This document shows positions 36,924 to 45,564 of a DNA stretch of 64,000 nucleotides, in pieces. The notes under the pieces were generated by a model. That model ran no database searches and had not been told where the DNA came from. It saw only the letters and a list, made by a program, of their open reading frames with translations. The DNA lies in NCBI GenBank assembly GCA_027483885.1, contig JAIXTO010000042.1, positions 1 to 64,000 on the forward strand, given 5' to 3'. Both the position numbers and the translations under genes were made by a program. Source of the stretch: Rhizobiaceae bacterium (lineage in GTDB: Bacteria; Pseudomonadota; Alphaproteobacteria; Rhizobiales; Rhizobiaceae). Each line of letters opens with the position of its first letter. The stretch's first letter is position 1.

Positions 36924-38015
36924 ATGATGGACCATCTCTTCAAGGACGAACCGCAGCCCCGCCACCCGATCGGCGTGCGCTCGGGCACCGTGATGACGGT
37001 GCTCGGACCGGTGCCCATTGCCTACATGGGCGTGACGCTGATGCACGAGCACATCTTTCTCGATGGCGCGACCTCGTGGAAATGCCCGTGCCATCCGGAT
37101 GAGCGGGCGATTGCCGAACAGCCGGTCAATATCGAGATCATCGGCGAGTTGCGGATGAACCCCTATATGAACCGCGACAATGTTTCGCTGGATGATGGCG
37201 ATCTCGCTCTGTCCGAGTTGAAGCGGTTTCAGGCGCTCGGCGGCCATACGGTGGTGGAAACCACCAATTTCGGCATTGGCCGCAATGCCGAGCAGTTGCA
37301 TCGTGTCGCCCGCATGTCCGGCTTGAAGATCGTCATGGGCACCGGTTTTTATCTGGAGCATACCCATCCCGAATGGCTGAAAGCCATGGATGTGGACGCG
37401 GTGACGCAGTTCATCGTCGATGATGTCGGCGGTGGCGAAACGCAGCCGGCAATCATGGCCGGTATCATTGGCGAAGTGGGCGTCAGCAAGGATTTCACCG
37501 CGGAAGAGCAGAAGTCGCTGCGCGCGTCGGCGCGTGCCTCGCGCATCACCGGCCTGCCGCTCTCCATCCATCTGCCGGGCTGGGAGCGGCTTGCCCACCG
37601 CGTGCTCGACATGATCGAGGAGGAGGGGGCAGATCTGAGGCATACCGTGCTCTGCCACATGAACCCCAGCCACAACGACCTGCCCTACCAGAAGAGCCTG
37701 GCCGAACGCGGCGCCTTTCTCGAATACGACATGATCGGCATGGATTATTATTATGCCGACCAGAACGCGCAGTCTCCTTCCGACGAGGAAAACGCCCGCG
37801 CCATCGCAAGCCTCGTGGAAGCAGGCTATTGCGACCGTCTTCTGCTGTCGCAGGACGTGTTCCTGAAGATCATGCTGACCCGTTATGGCGGCTTCGGTTA
37901 CGGCTATATCCTGAAGCATTTCCTGCCGCGGCTGAAGCGGCACGGCATGACGCAGGAGGCCATCGACCGGATGCTCATCGACAACCCCAAATCCGTGTTT
38001 TCCGCCGGCGCCTGA
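36924..38015 (+). CDS. Phosphotriesterase-family metal-dependent hydrolase
   Basis: A 363-residue TIM-barrel hydrolase of the PTE/PHP family. Metal ligands can be placed at His41 and His43 (LMHEHIF), Glu184 (IIGEVG, in the position of the carbamylated lysine of true phosphotriesterase), His216 (SIHLPGW), His245 (VLCHMNPSH) and Asp311 (LLSQDVFL). A glutamate bridge and this context fit the lactonase or PHP-like branch better than an organophosphate hydrolase. It may open a lactone formed from the imported compound. ATG 36927 is an alternative start. Confidence 0.87.
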   Translation: MMDHLFKDEPQPRHPIGVRSGTVMTVLGPVPIAYMGVTLMHEHIFLDGATSWKCPCHPDERAIAEQPVNIEIIGELRMNPYMNRDNVSLDDGDLALSELKRFQALGGHTVVETTNFGIGRNAEQLHRVARMSGLKIVMGTGFYLEHTHPEWLKAMDVDAVTQFIVDDVGGGETQPAIMAGIIGEVGVSKDFTAEEQKSLRASARASRITGLPLSIHLPGWERLAHRVLDMIEEEGADLRHTVLCHMNPSHNDLPYQKSLAERGAFLEYDMIGMDYYYADQNAQSPSDEENARAIASLVEAGYCDRLLLSQDVFLKIMLTRYGGFGYGYILKHFLPRLKRHGMTQEAIDRMLIDNPKSVFSAGA

Positions 38016-38048
38016 CGGCCCGGTGCGACCAATTTTGCAGGAGCAGAC

Positions 38049-38819
38049 ATGACCAAGAAAAAAGTTCTTCTCGCCGGTGAATCCTGGGTCTCCACCGCAA
38101 CCCATATCAAGGGTTTTGACCAGTTTCCGACCGTCACCTACCACACCGGCGCCGACGAACTGTTAAAGGCGCTGAAGGCGAGCGAATTCGACGTGACCTT
38201 CATGCCCGCCCATGAAGCACAGCGCGATTTTCCCCAGACGATCGAAGCGCTCGACGAATACGCCGCCATCATCCTCTCCGATATCGGCGCCAACACGCTG
38301 CTTCTGCATCCCGATACCTGGATCCATTCCAAGCGCACGCCGAACCGCCTGAAACTCCTGAAGCAGTATGTGGAAAACGGCGGCGCACTTTTGATGTTCG
38401 GCGGCTACTACAGCTTCCAGGGCATCAATGGCGGCGCGCGTTTCCACAAGACACCCATCGAGGAGATCCTGCCGGTTACTTGCCTCTCCGCTGACGACCG
38501 CGTCGAGGTGCCGGAAGGTTTTAACCCGGTGGTGACGGCAACGGAGCCGCATCCGATCCTTTCAGGGCTTGGCGCCGACTGGCCTTATCTTCTCGGCTTC
38601 AACGAGGTTGTGGCCAAGGCAGACGCGCAGGTTCTCGCAACGGTCTCGTCCGAATACGGCTCGCTGCCGCTTCTCGTCACCGGAACCTTCGGCAAGGGCC
38701 GCACGCTCGCCTGGACCTCCGATGTCGGCCCCCATTGGCTGCCGCCGGAATTCATTGCCTGGGACGGCTACAAGACCCTGTTTGAGCAGATGCTGGCCTG
38801 GGCCACGGCGAAAGACTGA
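38049..38819 (+). CDS. Glutamine amidotransferase-like (GATase1_like) protein
   Basis: A 256-residue cytoplasmic protein with a class-I amidotransferase-like fold. VLLAGESWVSTATHIKGFD starts it and ALLMFGGYYSFQGINGGA occupies the nucleophile-elbow region. That elbow has no obvious cysteine (FGGYYSF instead of GxCxGxQ), so amidotransferase activity is doubtful. Proteins of this type are often found beside sugar or nucleoside catabolic genes, with function unassigned. It lies 33 bp after the hydrolase and seven bases before the kinase gene. Confidence 0.75.
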   Translation: MTKKKVLLAGESWVSTATHIKGFDQFPTVTYHTGADELLKALKASEFDVTFMPAHEAQRDFPQTIEALDEYAAIILSDIGANTLLLHPDTWIHSKRTPNRLKLLKQYVENGGALLMFGGYYSFQGINGGARFHKTPIEEILPVTCLSADDRVEVPEGFNPVVTATEPHPILSGLGADWPYLLGFNEVVAKADAQVLATVSSEYGSLPLLVTGTFGKGRTLAWTSDVGPHWLPPEFIAWDGYKTLFEQMLAWATAKD

Positions 38820-38826
38820 AGATACC

Positions 38827-39735
38827 ATGCGCCTTCACGTCGTCGGCAATATCTGCCTTGATACGACCTTCGGACTGCCGCACCTGCCGCAGCCGGGGGA
38901 AACCGTCAATGGCAAGCTGACGGCGGAAGGGCTGGGCGGCAAGGGCGCCAATCAGGCGGTCGCGGCCGCCCGCGTCGGCGCCGATATCAGGTTTCATGCC
39001 GCAATCGGATCTGATGCGGTTGCGGAACAGCTGATTGAAACGCTGGAGCAGGACCTTTCGGCGCAATATCTGGTGCGAACAGAAAATGCCACCGACCGCT
39101 CGACCATTCTGGTGGATCAGGCGGGGGAAAATGTCGTGATCAGCGCCGTTGCCTGCGCCACCGCATTTGATCCACGCGCAAACCTTGCTCCCCATTTGAG
39201 GGCAGGCGATACGCTGCTGATGCAGGGCAATCTTTCGCCGGAGGTCACGCAAGCCTGCCTTGCCCATGCCAAACGCTGCGGCCTCTACACGATCTTCAAC
39301 CCGAGCCCGCTCGGTCAGCAGGTGGACATCGATTTTTCCTCCGTCGACCTCTTGATTGCCAACAGGACGGAGGCAGCAACACTGGCCGCCACGCCTGACA
39401 TGGCAGAAGCCATTGCAAAACTGGTTCAGCTCGGCGCGACAGGTGTCATCGTCACGCTCGGCGCCGACGGCTGCCTGGTTCAGGAAACGGCAGACGCCGC
39501 GCCGCTGCATATTGCCGGGTTAACGGTTGAAGCACGCGACACGAGCGGGGCCGGCGATTGTTTTGCCGGCACGGTTGCCGGTCTTCTGGCGCTTGGAAAA
39601 CCGTTGACGCCGGCCATCGCGGTCGCCATGGAGGCGGCAGCCCTTGCCGTGTGCCGGCCCGGAACCGTGGCATCCTTTCCGTCCAGAGCGGAATTTGCCG
39701 TCCTTCTCACCAAATTCGAACTGGAACACCCATGA
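38827..39735 (+). CDS. PfkB-family carbohydrate kinase (ribokinase-like)
   Basis: A 302-residue sugar or nucleoside kinase. The N terminus VVGNICLDTTFGLPHLPQPGET, the substrate-binding GGKGANQAVAAARVGAD, and the ATP/anion-hole signature DTSGAGDCFAGTVAG with the catalytic aspartate DTSGAGD are typical of ribokinase-like proteins. It should phosphorylate the imported compound or a product of it. ATG 38827 starts seven bases after the previous stop, and the stop overlaps the next gene by ATGA. Confidence 0.92.
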   Translation: MRLHVVGNICLDTTFGLPHLPQPGETVNGKLTAEGLGGKGANQAVAAARVGADIRFHAAIGSDAVAEQLIETLEQDLSAQYLVRTENATDRSTILVDQAGENVVISAVACATAFDPRANLAPHLRAGDTLLMQGNLSPEVTQACLAHAKRCGLYTIFNPSPLGQQVDIDFSSVDLLIANRTEAATLAATPDMAEAIAKLVQLGATGVIVTLGADGCLVQETADAAPLHIAGLTVEARDTSGAGDCFAGTVAGLLALGKPLTPAIAVAMEAAALAVCRPGTVASFPSRAEFAVLLTKFELEHP

Positions 39736-40574
39736 GTGACACCACGAAATCCATTGGACAGGTTTCAGGCGATGCCCTGATCGACCTTTTTGGCCGCGAC
39801 AAGGCCATCATCGGCGTCGTGCATCTGGCGCCTCTTCCCGGTGCGCCGCGTTATGACGGCGAGGCCGTCGAGACCATCTACCAGCGCGGACTGGACGATG
39901 CGCGCGCCTATCTCGGCGGCGGCTGCGATGCCGTGATCATCGAAAACCACGGCGATATTCCTTTTGCAAAGCCCGATGATATCGGCCACGAGACCTCTGC
40001 CCTCATGGCTGTCGTCTCCGACCGTATCCGTCGCGAACTTGGTCGCCCGATCGGCATCAACGTGCTCGCCAATGCCGCCATTCCGGCCCTTGCCATTGCA
40101 ACGGCGTCCTGCGCCGGTTTCGTGCGGGTCAACCAGTGGGCCAATGCCTATGTGGCAAATGAGGGCTTCATTGAAGGCGAGGCGGCCCGCGCCATGCGCT
40201 ACCGCGCGCATCTGCGGGCCAAGGGCATCCGCATCTTTGCCGATGCACATGTCAAGCACGGCGCCCACGCCATCGTCTCTGATCGGCCCGTCGAGGAACA
40301 GGTGAAGGATCTCGTCTTCTTCGATGCCGATGTAGTGATTGCCACCGGCCAGAGGACCGGGCATGCCGCCGATCTCGGTTATATCGGCATGATCAGAAAG
40401 GCCGCCGGCCTTCCGACACTGGTTGGCAGCGGCGTAACGCCCGACAACGTCAACGAGATCCTTGAGGTCGCAGACGGCGTGATCGTGGCCAGCTCGCTGA
40501 AATACGACGGTGTCTGGTGGAATGCGGTGGAGCCGCAGCGCGTGAAGGACTTTATCGCGGGCATTCGCCGATGA
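39732..40574 (+). CDS. BtpA/SgcQ family protein
   Basis: A 280-residue TIM-barrel protein of the BtpA family (GVVHLAPLPGAPRYDG, AVIIENHGDIPF, GINVLANAAIPALAIA, VRVNQWANAYV, VIATGQRTGHAAD, LVGSGVTPDNV). BtpA was linked to photosystem I stability in cyanobacteria; SgcQ in E. coli lies in a sugar operon and has been listed as a putative nucleosidase. No activity is firmly assigned. In this operon, next to a ribokinase-like enzyme, a role in cleaving or isomerising a phosphorylated sugar or nucleoside is an inference. It overlaps both neighbours by four bases. Confidence 0.88.
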   Translation: MSDTTKSIGQVSGDALIDLFGRDKAIIGVVHLAPLPGAPRYDGEAVETIYQRGLDDARAYLGGGCDAVIIENHGDIPFAKPDDIGHETSALMAVVSDRIRRELGRPIGINVLANAAIPALAIATASCAGFVRVNQWANAYVANEGFIEGEAARAMRYRAHLRAKGIRIFADAHVKHGAHAIVSDRPVEEQVKDLVFFDADVVIATGQRTGHAADLGYIGMIRKAAGLPTLVGSGVTPDNVNEILEVADGVIVASSLKYDGVWWNAVEPQRVKDFIAGIRR

Positions 40575-41869
40575 CCATCACGCCGACAGTCGATGGATCA
40601 AGGCTGTTGCGACGTCTTGCCCAGTTCGCCTCCATCGGCGCAACGCCGGGCGGCGGTGTCAACCGGCAGGCGCTGAGCATCGAGGATCGCAAGGCGCGCC
40701 GGCTTCTGGCAGACCTTGCGGGCGCGCGGGGCTTTCTCGTCTATCAGGATGCGGCGGCAAACCTCTTTATCCAGCGGCCGGGCCGGCAGCCCGATCTTGC
40801 GCCGCTTCTCATCGGCAGCCATCTCGACAGCCAGCCCGGTGGCGGAAAATACGACGGCGCGCTCGGCACGCTCTCGGCCTTCGAGGTGCTGGAAGCCTTG
40901 GACGATGCCGGCGTCACCACCGAGCGGACGGTGGAGGTGGTGGCCTGGACGAACGAGGAAGGTAGCCGCTTTTCGCCCGGCTGCATGGGCTCCATGGCCT
41001 TCGTTGCCGCATCGCTGCCCGATGAATGGCTTGACATGACCGGCGCTGATGGCGCGCCGTTTTCAGCCGAACTGTCCGCCACGCTTGCCGCCCTGCCCGA
41101 TGCAGAATTGCGCCCGCTCGGCCATGCCGTGTCCGCCTATGTCGAACTGCACATCGAGCAGGGACCGATCCTCGAGCGCAGTGGCGTCGCCATCGGCATC
41201 GTGACGGCCGTGCAGGGCACCAAGTGGCTGGACATCTGCTTTACCGGCGAGGCCGCCCATGCCGGAACGACGCCGCTTCAATACCGAAGAGATCCGATGG
41301 CAGCCGCCGTGCAGGCGATCGCCGCATTGCAGGCATCGGTGATGCAAGGCGATGCGCTCGCCCGCCTCACCGTCGGCCGCATCGCCGTCGAGCCGGGCTC
41401 GATCAATGTCATTGCCCGCGAAGTCCGCTTGACCGTCGATATCCGCCATCCGGAGGCCGACAAACTTCAAGCCATGCTGCAGGTCGTCAACGCCCACTGC
41501 GCGGCAGCTGCTGAAGGGCAGGGCTGCACCGTGACCCTGACCGAACGCTTCGACATGCCGCCCGGCCGCTTTGACGAGGGCGTGATCGAGGCTATCTCAG
41601 AGGCCTGCAGAAGCTGCGGCATCACCTCCATGCCGATGGTATCGGGCGCGTTTCACGATGCCCTGTTTCTCGCCCGCGTGGCCCCATCCGCCATGATCTT
41701 CGTGCCCTGCCGGGATGGCATCAGCCACAATGAAGCGGAATTCGTGCCCGATGAAAACGTGATCCTCGGCGCAACGGCGCTGTTGCATTCCACAGTTCGC
41801 CTGAGTGCTGCACGCGCATCTGGAAAGGGTTTTTCGCAAATTTGGGCAACAGATGCCGGGCCCTGCTGA
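40571..41869 (+). CDS. M20-family Zn-dependent amidohydrolase (N-carbamoylase/allantoate type)
   Basis: A 432-residue metallopeptidase-like hydrolase of the beta-ureidopropionase, N-carbamoyl-L-amino acid and allantoate amidohydrolase group. Metal ligands are visible: His84 in LLIGSHLDSQPGGGKYDGALG with the following Asp95, Glu129-Glu130 in WTNEEGSRFSPGCMG, and histidines in YVELHIEQGPILE and GISHNEAEF. GTKWLDICFTGEAAHAGTTPL marks the dimerisation/lid domain. It hydrolyses a C-N bond of a ureido or amide group. It closes the operon and suggests that the substrate contains nitrogen as well as a sugar-like part. Confidence 0.9.
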   Translation: MTITPTVDGSRLLRRLAQFASIGATPGGGVNRQALSIEDRKARRLLADLAGARGFLVYQDAAANLFIQRPGRQPDLAPLLIGSHLDSQPGGGKYDGALGTLSAFEVLEALDDAGVTTERTVEVVAWTNEEGSRFSPGCMGSMAFVAASLPDEWLDMTGADGAPFSAELSATLAALPDAELRPLGHAVSAYVELHIEQGPILERSGVAIGIVTAVQGTKWLDICFTGEAAHAGTTPLQYRRDPMAAAVQAIAALQASVMQGDALARLTVGRIAVEPGSINVIAREVRLTVDIRHPEADKLQAMLQVVNAHCAAAAEGQGCTVTLTERFDMPPGRFDEGVIEAISEACRSCGITSMPMVSGAFHDALFLARVAPSAMIFVPCRDGISHNEAEFVPDENVILGATALLHSTVRLSAARASGKGFSQIWATDAGPC

Positions 41870-41877
41870 GGGCCTTT
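41858..41877 (+). terminator. Operon-end hairpin overlapping the stop codon
   Basis: GGCCCT (41859-41864) pairs with AGGGCC (41869-41874) across a GCTG loop, with one extra G-T pair at the base, and TTT follows. The TGA stop of the M20 gene (41867-41869) spans the loop and the first base of the second arm. The T tract is short, so termination may be only partial. Confidence 0.45.
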
Positions 41878-42276
41878 CGGGCAGTGAGAATTGCGCAACC
41901 GGCCGAGAAACAAGCAGGGTGAACCGATGGCTCGCGTGGCCGATTGCCACTCGGCGGTCGTGCATCTGATTGGCGCTGGCGCTTTTCGGCTTTCCCCGAC
42001 CGTTCACATCGGTGCGCACGCCTGCGCTCCTTGTCCCAGCCTTCCCGCTCGTCCGGGCCGATCTGGTTGGGCCCGGCCAGCAAGGAGTGGTCGTGTGCCG
42101 GCACCGCTGCACAGCCGGCAACCGGAATAGGACGGCGCGGAGAAGACAGTCTCTCTCCGGAGATCACTCGCCATCATGACCCGTTGCCAAAACGGCAATT
42201 GATTTTGCGAACATCGGCACTTCGTTGCAACGCCGCCATCTGCAATAACCAGGGGGCAGCTGCGGAGGTTGGACGC
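41878..42276. other. Gene-free GC-rich stretch with strong hairpins
   Basis: About 400 bp between the M20 gene and the ferredoxin gene hold no frame that looks like protein. The strongest structure is CCGGGCC (42053-42059) pairing with GGCCCGG (42070-42076) around a 10-base loop, followed by GCCGGC repeats at about 42098-42120. I compared it by eye with tmRNA, RNase P, SRP, 6S and cobalamin or glycine riboswitch cores and found no match. It could hold a small RNA, a long leader of the ferredoxin gene, or decayed sequence. Confidence 0.4.
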
Positions 42277-42627
42277 ATGGCCTATGTCATTACGGATCCT
42301 TGTATCGATGTGAAGGACGGCGACTGCACGACGGCCTGTCCGGTGGATTGCATCTATGAAGGCGGACGGTCCTTCTACATTCATCCGGATGAATGCATCA
42401 ATTGCGGCCTGTGCCTGTCGGTCTGTCCGGTCGATGCCATTCTCTTCGACGAGGACATAGCCGGGCATAAGCAGGCCTACATCGCGGCAAACCGCGAATT
42501 TTTCGGCCCTGATGTCACCGGGTGGGGAGCGCCGGGCGGCTGGGAGCGAGGGCGGACAAGCCCGTTGGATCACCCGCTCATGGCAGCCTTTCCAGTGCGC
42601 AAGGCGACGACCATGACTGCCGGATAA
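42277..42627 (+). CDS. Ferredoxin with two iron-sulfur cluster sites
   Basis: A 116-residue bacterial ferredoxin. The second half of the cluster region is a standard 4Fe-4S motif (CINCGLCLSVCPVD, C-x2-C-x2-C-x3-CP). The first reads CIDVKDGDCTTACPVDC, the C-x7-C-x3-C-P type of 7Fe or 8Fe ferredoxins. A C-terminal extension of about 45 residues lacks cysteines. It carries electrons for a redox partner; the nearest candidate is the FAD oxidoreductase at 45561-46919, but they are on opposite strands. GGAGG at 42264-42268 supports ATG 42277. Confidence 0.92.
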   Translation: MAYVITDPCIDVKDGDCTTACPVDCIYEGGRSFYIHPDECINCGLCLSVCPVDAILFDEDIAGHKQAYIAANREFFGPDVTGWGAPGGWERGRTSPLDHPLMAAFPVRKATTMTAG

Positions 42628-42658
42628 GACCCTGTCGCGGACGCCGCGGCATGTGCCG

Positions 42659-43588
42659 TCACACGGTGCGTTTGGCGAGAGCTGTTGCAATCTTCAGGCT
42701 GAATTTTTCAAGGCCCTCGCTCAGGAAGTCCACCATCGTATTGGCGGCATGGGTCAGCTTGCGATGACGCGGCACGACGACGCCGACCTGCAGGTCTTTC
42801 AGGCGCGAACCGGCAATGGGGAGGGCGACGACCTCGCCTGCTTCCAGTTCCTGCAACAGGCCAAGAGGCGTGAAGAAGGCGACGCCGGCACCAGACAGGA
42901 TCAGCGGTTTCAGCATCATCTGGCTGTTGGTCGACACGAAGCTGCGGCCGTTGCGCTCCAGCGCGCCCAGTTCGATCGAGATCATCGAACTCATGACATC
43001 GTTGTTGAGCTGCAGCAGAAGATTGAACTGGGCGCATTCCTGCAGGCTGACGGTCTTTTGTCGTGCCAGCGGGTGATGTCTGGCAACGATGGCCATCAAC
43101 GGCATGCTGACACCCCGCACCATCGCGACATCGGCAGGACGGTCGACATCGAACGTGATGCCGATATCCACGTCGCCCTCGGCCAGGCGCTGGTAGATAT
43201 TGTAGCTTTCGGCGCGGATGCGGAAATCCACGGCGGGATGGCGGCGGTGAAACTCGGCCACCTGTTCGGGGAGGAACTGCACGGCAAGACTGTCGAGGCA
43301 TGCAATATGCACGCGGCCGGTCTTCTTGCCCTTGAGGTCGCCGAGATCTCCCTTCATCACGTCATAGCGCTGCAACGTTTCGCGCGCGTGGCGAAGCACC
43401 ACCTCGCCGGCGGATGTCAGGCGCAGCCCATCGGAAAACCGCTCGAACACCGGCGTGCCGAGTTCGTCTTCCAGCTTCTTGATCTGGCGGCTGAGGGCAG
43501 AGGTTGCCACATGCAACTCCTCCGAAGCCTTGCGGATCGAGCCGGTGCGGGCAATCGTTGCGAAATATTTGAGAATGCTGGCGTGCAT
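42659..43588 (-). CDS. LysR-family transcriptional regulator
   Basis: A 309-residue LysR regulator with N-terminal helix-turn-helix (SIRKASEELHVATSALSRQIKKLEDELGTPVFERFSDG) and a C-terminal effector domain (GRVHIACLDSLAVQFLPEQVAEF). It is the last gene of the minus-strand operon starting at 49654, 42 bp after the enoyl-CoA hydratase gene. It may respond to a substrate or CoA intermediate and control that operon; the inverted repeat at 49745-49769 is a possible target. Confidence 0.9.
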   Translation of the reverse strand: MHASILKYFATIARTGSIRKASEELHVATSALSRQIKKLEDELGTPVFERFSDGLRLTSAGEVVLRHARETLQRYDVMKGDLGDLKGKKTGRVHIACLDSLAVQFLPEQVAEFHRRHPAVDFRIRAESYNIYQRLAEGDVDIGITFDVDRPADVAMVRGVSMPLMAIVARHHPLARQKTVSLQECAQFNLLLQLNNDVMSSMISIELGALERNGRSFVSTNSQMMLKPLILSGAGVAFFTPLGLLQELEAGEVVALPIAGSRLKDLQVGVVVPRHRKLTHAANTMVDFLSEGLEKFSLKIATALAKRTV

Positions 43589-43630
43589 CGGGCCTTCCTT
43601 GGGGTGTTTCGGCCCTCAATCTACAGAAAG

Positions 43631-44407
43631 TCAGCGACCCTGCCAGATGGGGGCCCGTTTCTCCTGGAAAGCCCGCACGCCTTCGCTGGCATCCTCGCTC
43701 TGCAGCGCCCGAACCAGCGCGGGGGTGCGCAGGGACTGGGCTTCGGCCGGTGAAAGATGCGCGGTGCGGTTGACGGTCTGCTTGATCGCCCGCAGGGAAA
43801 GCGGCGCGCAGGCGATGAGATCAGCGACCCATCGTTCGACCGCCTCGTCCAGTTCCTCACGCGGCGTCACCTCATTGACGATGCCAAAGCGCGCCATGTC
43901 ATCTGCCGAAAACTGCCGGCCGCTCAGCATCACGCCCATGGCCTGGTTAAAAGGGATCTTGCGCTGCAACAGCACCATGCCGCCATCCAGCGGCATACGC
44001 CCGACGCGGGCTTCCGGCAGTCCGAACCTTGCATTGTCGGAGGCGATGACGATGTCGCAGCCGAGCACCATTTCAAAACCGCCGCCCAGCGCAAAGCCGT
44101 TGACCCTGGCAATGACAGGCACGTCGAGAGACCGACGAAAGGCGATGCCGCCAAAACCGGCCGGGCGGGCAAAGGCCCAGTAATCCAGCCCGGATTTGCC
44201 GCTGCCGCCCTTGAGGTCTGCACCGGCGCAGAAGGCCTTTTCGCCCGCCCCGGTGAGCACCACGCAACTGACATCGTCACGCGCTTCGATCTCACGCCAT
44301 ACCGCCTCGAGCGCCTCTTCGGTTGCCGCGTCCACCGCATTCATCCGCTCGGGGCGGTTGAGGGTGACACGGGCAACCCGCTCGCGGATCTCCAACAGCA
44401 CGCTCAT
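43631..44407 (-). CDS. Enoyl-CoA hydratase/isomerase family protein
   Basis: A 258-residue crotonase-fold enzyme. Oxyanion-hole segments are GEKAFCAGADLKGGSG (first) and ARVNGFALGGGFEMVLGCDIVIASDNARFGLPEARVGRMPLDGGMVLL (second), with Glu in the positions typical of hydratases. It would hydrate or rearrange an unsaturated acyl-CoA formed after the CoA-transferase step. The start overlaps the stop of the CaiB-type gene by four bases, so the two are translationally coupled. Confidence 0.92.
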   Translation of the reverse strand: MSVLLEIRERVARVTLNRPERMNAVDAATEEALEAVWREIEARDDVSCVVLTGAGEKAFCAGADLKGGSGKSGLDYWAFARPAGFGGIAFRRSLDVPVIARVNGFALGGGFEMVLGCDIVIASDNARFGLPEARVGRMPLDGGMVLLQRKIPFNQAMGVMLSGRQFSADDMARFGIVNEVTPREELDEAVERWVADLIACAPLSLRAIKQTVNRTAHLSPAEAQSLRTPALVRALQSEDASEGVRAFQEKRAPIWQGR

Positions 44408-45564
44408 GCGGCGTCACCCCTTAAGGCCTCAGGCGTGGATGGAAAGAACTCCGCATTGTGCTCACCAAGCGTCGGCGGCGCAAGGCGCACCGTCACGGGA
44501 GCAGCCGAGAGCGCTATGGGAGACCCCACCAGCCGCACGGGGCCGGCCGGCGTTTCGCCAGCCTCCAGCACCATGCCGTTGATGCGGGTCTGCTCGTCGT
44601 CCAGGGCTTCGGCCAGCGTCCGCACCGGCGCACACAGGATATCGACATCCTCCAGCCGCTTCAGCCAATGGGCACTGGAGTTTTGTGCAAAGCGGTGGTG
44701 AAAGATGGCCTGAAGGGCCGAACGATTGGTCATCTGCCGGTCGAAATCGGCAAAATCGGGCTTGAGCGAGAGGTCCTCCATCTCCAGGGCGGCGCAGATA
44801 TCGCGCAACGGGTTCTGCTTGAAGGCGCCGACCATGACGATCTCGCCATCGGTGGTGGCAAAGCAGCCGGTCAGCGGAAAGGCGCCCCAGTTCAGCTTTT
44901 TCTCGCGCATCATCCAGGCGGCACCCTCCTGCATCTGCAGGGCAAGCATCGAGGAGTAAAGGCTGACCGAAACCTGCTGGCCCTCGCCGGTCTTGGCCCG
45001 ATGCAACAGCGCCAGCAGGATGCCCTGGGCCAGATGCATGCCAGCGGCATAATCGGCAAGCGGCGTTGCATAGATCGAGGTCGGATGGGCCTCGTCACTC
45101 TTGCGCTTCATCAAGCCCGTCAGTGCCTGGGCCAGAATGTCCTGGCCGCCCTTGTGCCGATAAGGCCCCTCGAGGCCGAAGCCGGTTCCCACGGCAAAAA
45201 TCAGGCGCGGGTTGAGCGCCTTCAGCGTCTCGTAGCCCAGCCCCATGCGCTCCATCACGCCGGGCCGGAAATTGTTGACCACCACATCGGCATCCTTGAT
45301 CAGGTCGAGGATGCCCTTCAGCACGGCATCCTGCTTCAGATCCAGCGCCAGGCTCTTCTTGTTGCGATTGAGCGAGCAGAATACCGGGTTATTGAGCCCG
45401 TCCGGATCCGAGCCCAGAGACCAGCGCGACAGGTCGCCGATTTTCGCCTTCTCGATCTTGATCACCTCTGCGCCGTAATCGGCCAGGGTCTGGGTGCAGC
45501 AGGGGCCGAGCATGACCTGGGTGAAATCGATAACGCGGATGCCGTCGAGGGGAAGGGTGGTCAT
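44404..45564 (-). CDS. CaiB/BaiF (family III) CoA-transferase
   Basis: A 386-residue family III CoA-transferase. The N-terminal signature GIRVIDFTQVMLGPCCTQTLADYGAEVIKIEK, the catalytic aspartate region TPLADYAAGMHLAQGILLAL, and VVVNNFRPGVMERMGLGYETL are typical. It moves CoA from one carboxylic acid to another, activating the imported acid without ATP. It overlaps the FAD oxidoreductase upstream and the enoyl-CoA hydratase downstream, each by four bases. Confidence 0.93.
   Translation of the reverse strand: MTTLPLDGIRVIDFTQVMLGPCCTQTLADYGAEVIKIEKAKIGDLSRWSLGSDPDGLNNPVFCSLNRNKKSLALDLKQDAVLKGILDLIKDADVVVNNFRPGVMERMGLGYETLKALNPRLIFAVGTGFGLEGPYRHKGGQDILAQALTGLMKRKSDEAHPTSIYATPLADYAAGMHLAQGILLALLHRAKTGEGQQVSVSLYSSMLALQMQEGAAWMMREKKLNWGAFPLTGCFATTDGEIVMVGAFKQNPLRDICAALEMEDLSLKPDFADFDRQMTNRSALQAIFHHRFAQNSSAHWLKRLEDVDILCAPVRTLAEALDDEQTRINGMVLEAGETPAGPVRLVGSPIALSAAPVTVRLAPPTLGEHNAEFFPSTPEALRGDAA

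Noticed and set aside
36924..38015. Phosphotriesterase-family protein as an organophosphate-degrading enzyme
   Set aside because: It has glutamate in place of the carbamylated lysine and sits in a sugar-type operon, which fits the PHP/lactonase branch.
35376..38144. Open frame of 922 codons on the minus strand
   Set aside because: It crosses three well-supported plus-strand genes (ATPase, permease, phosphotriesterase family) and has low-complexity, histidine- and arginine-rich sequence typical of an antisense frame.
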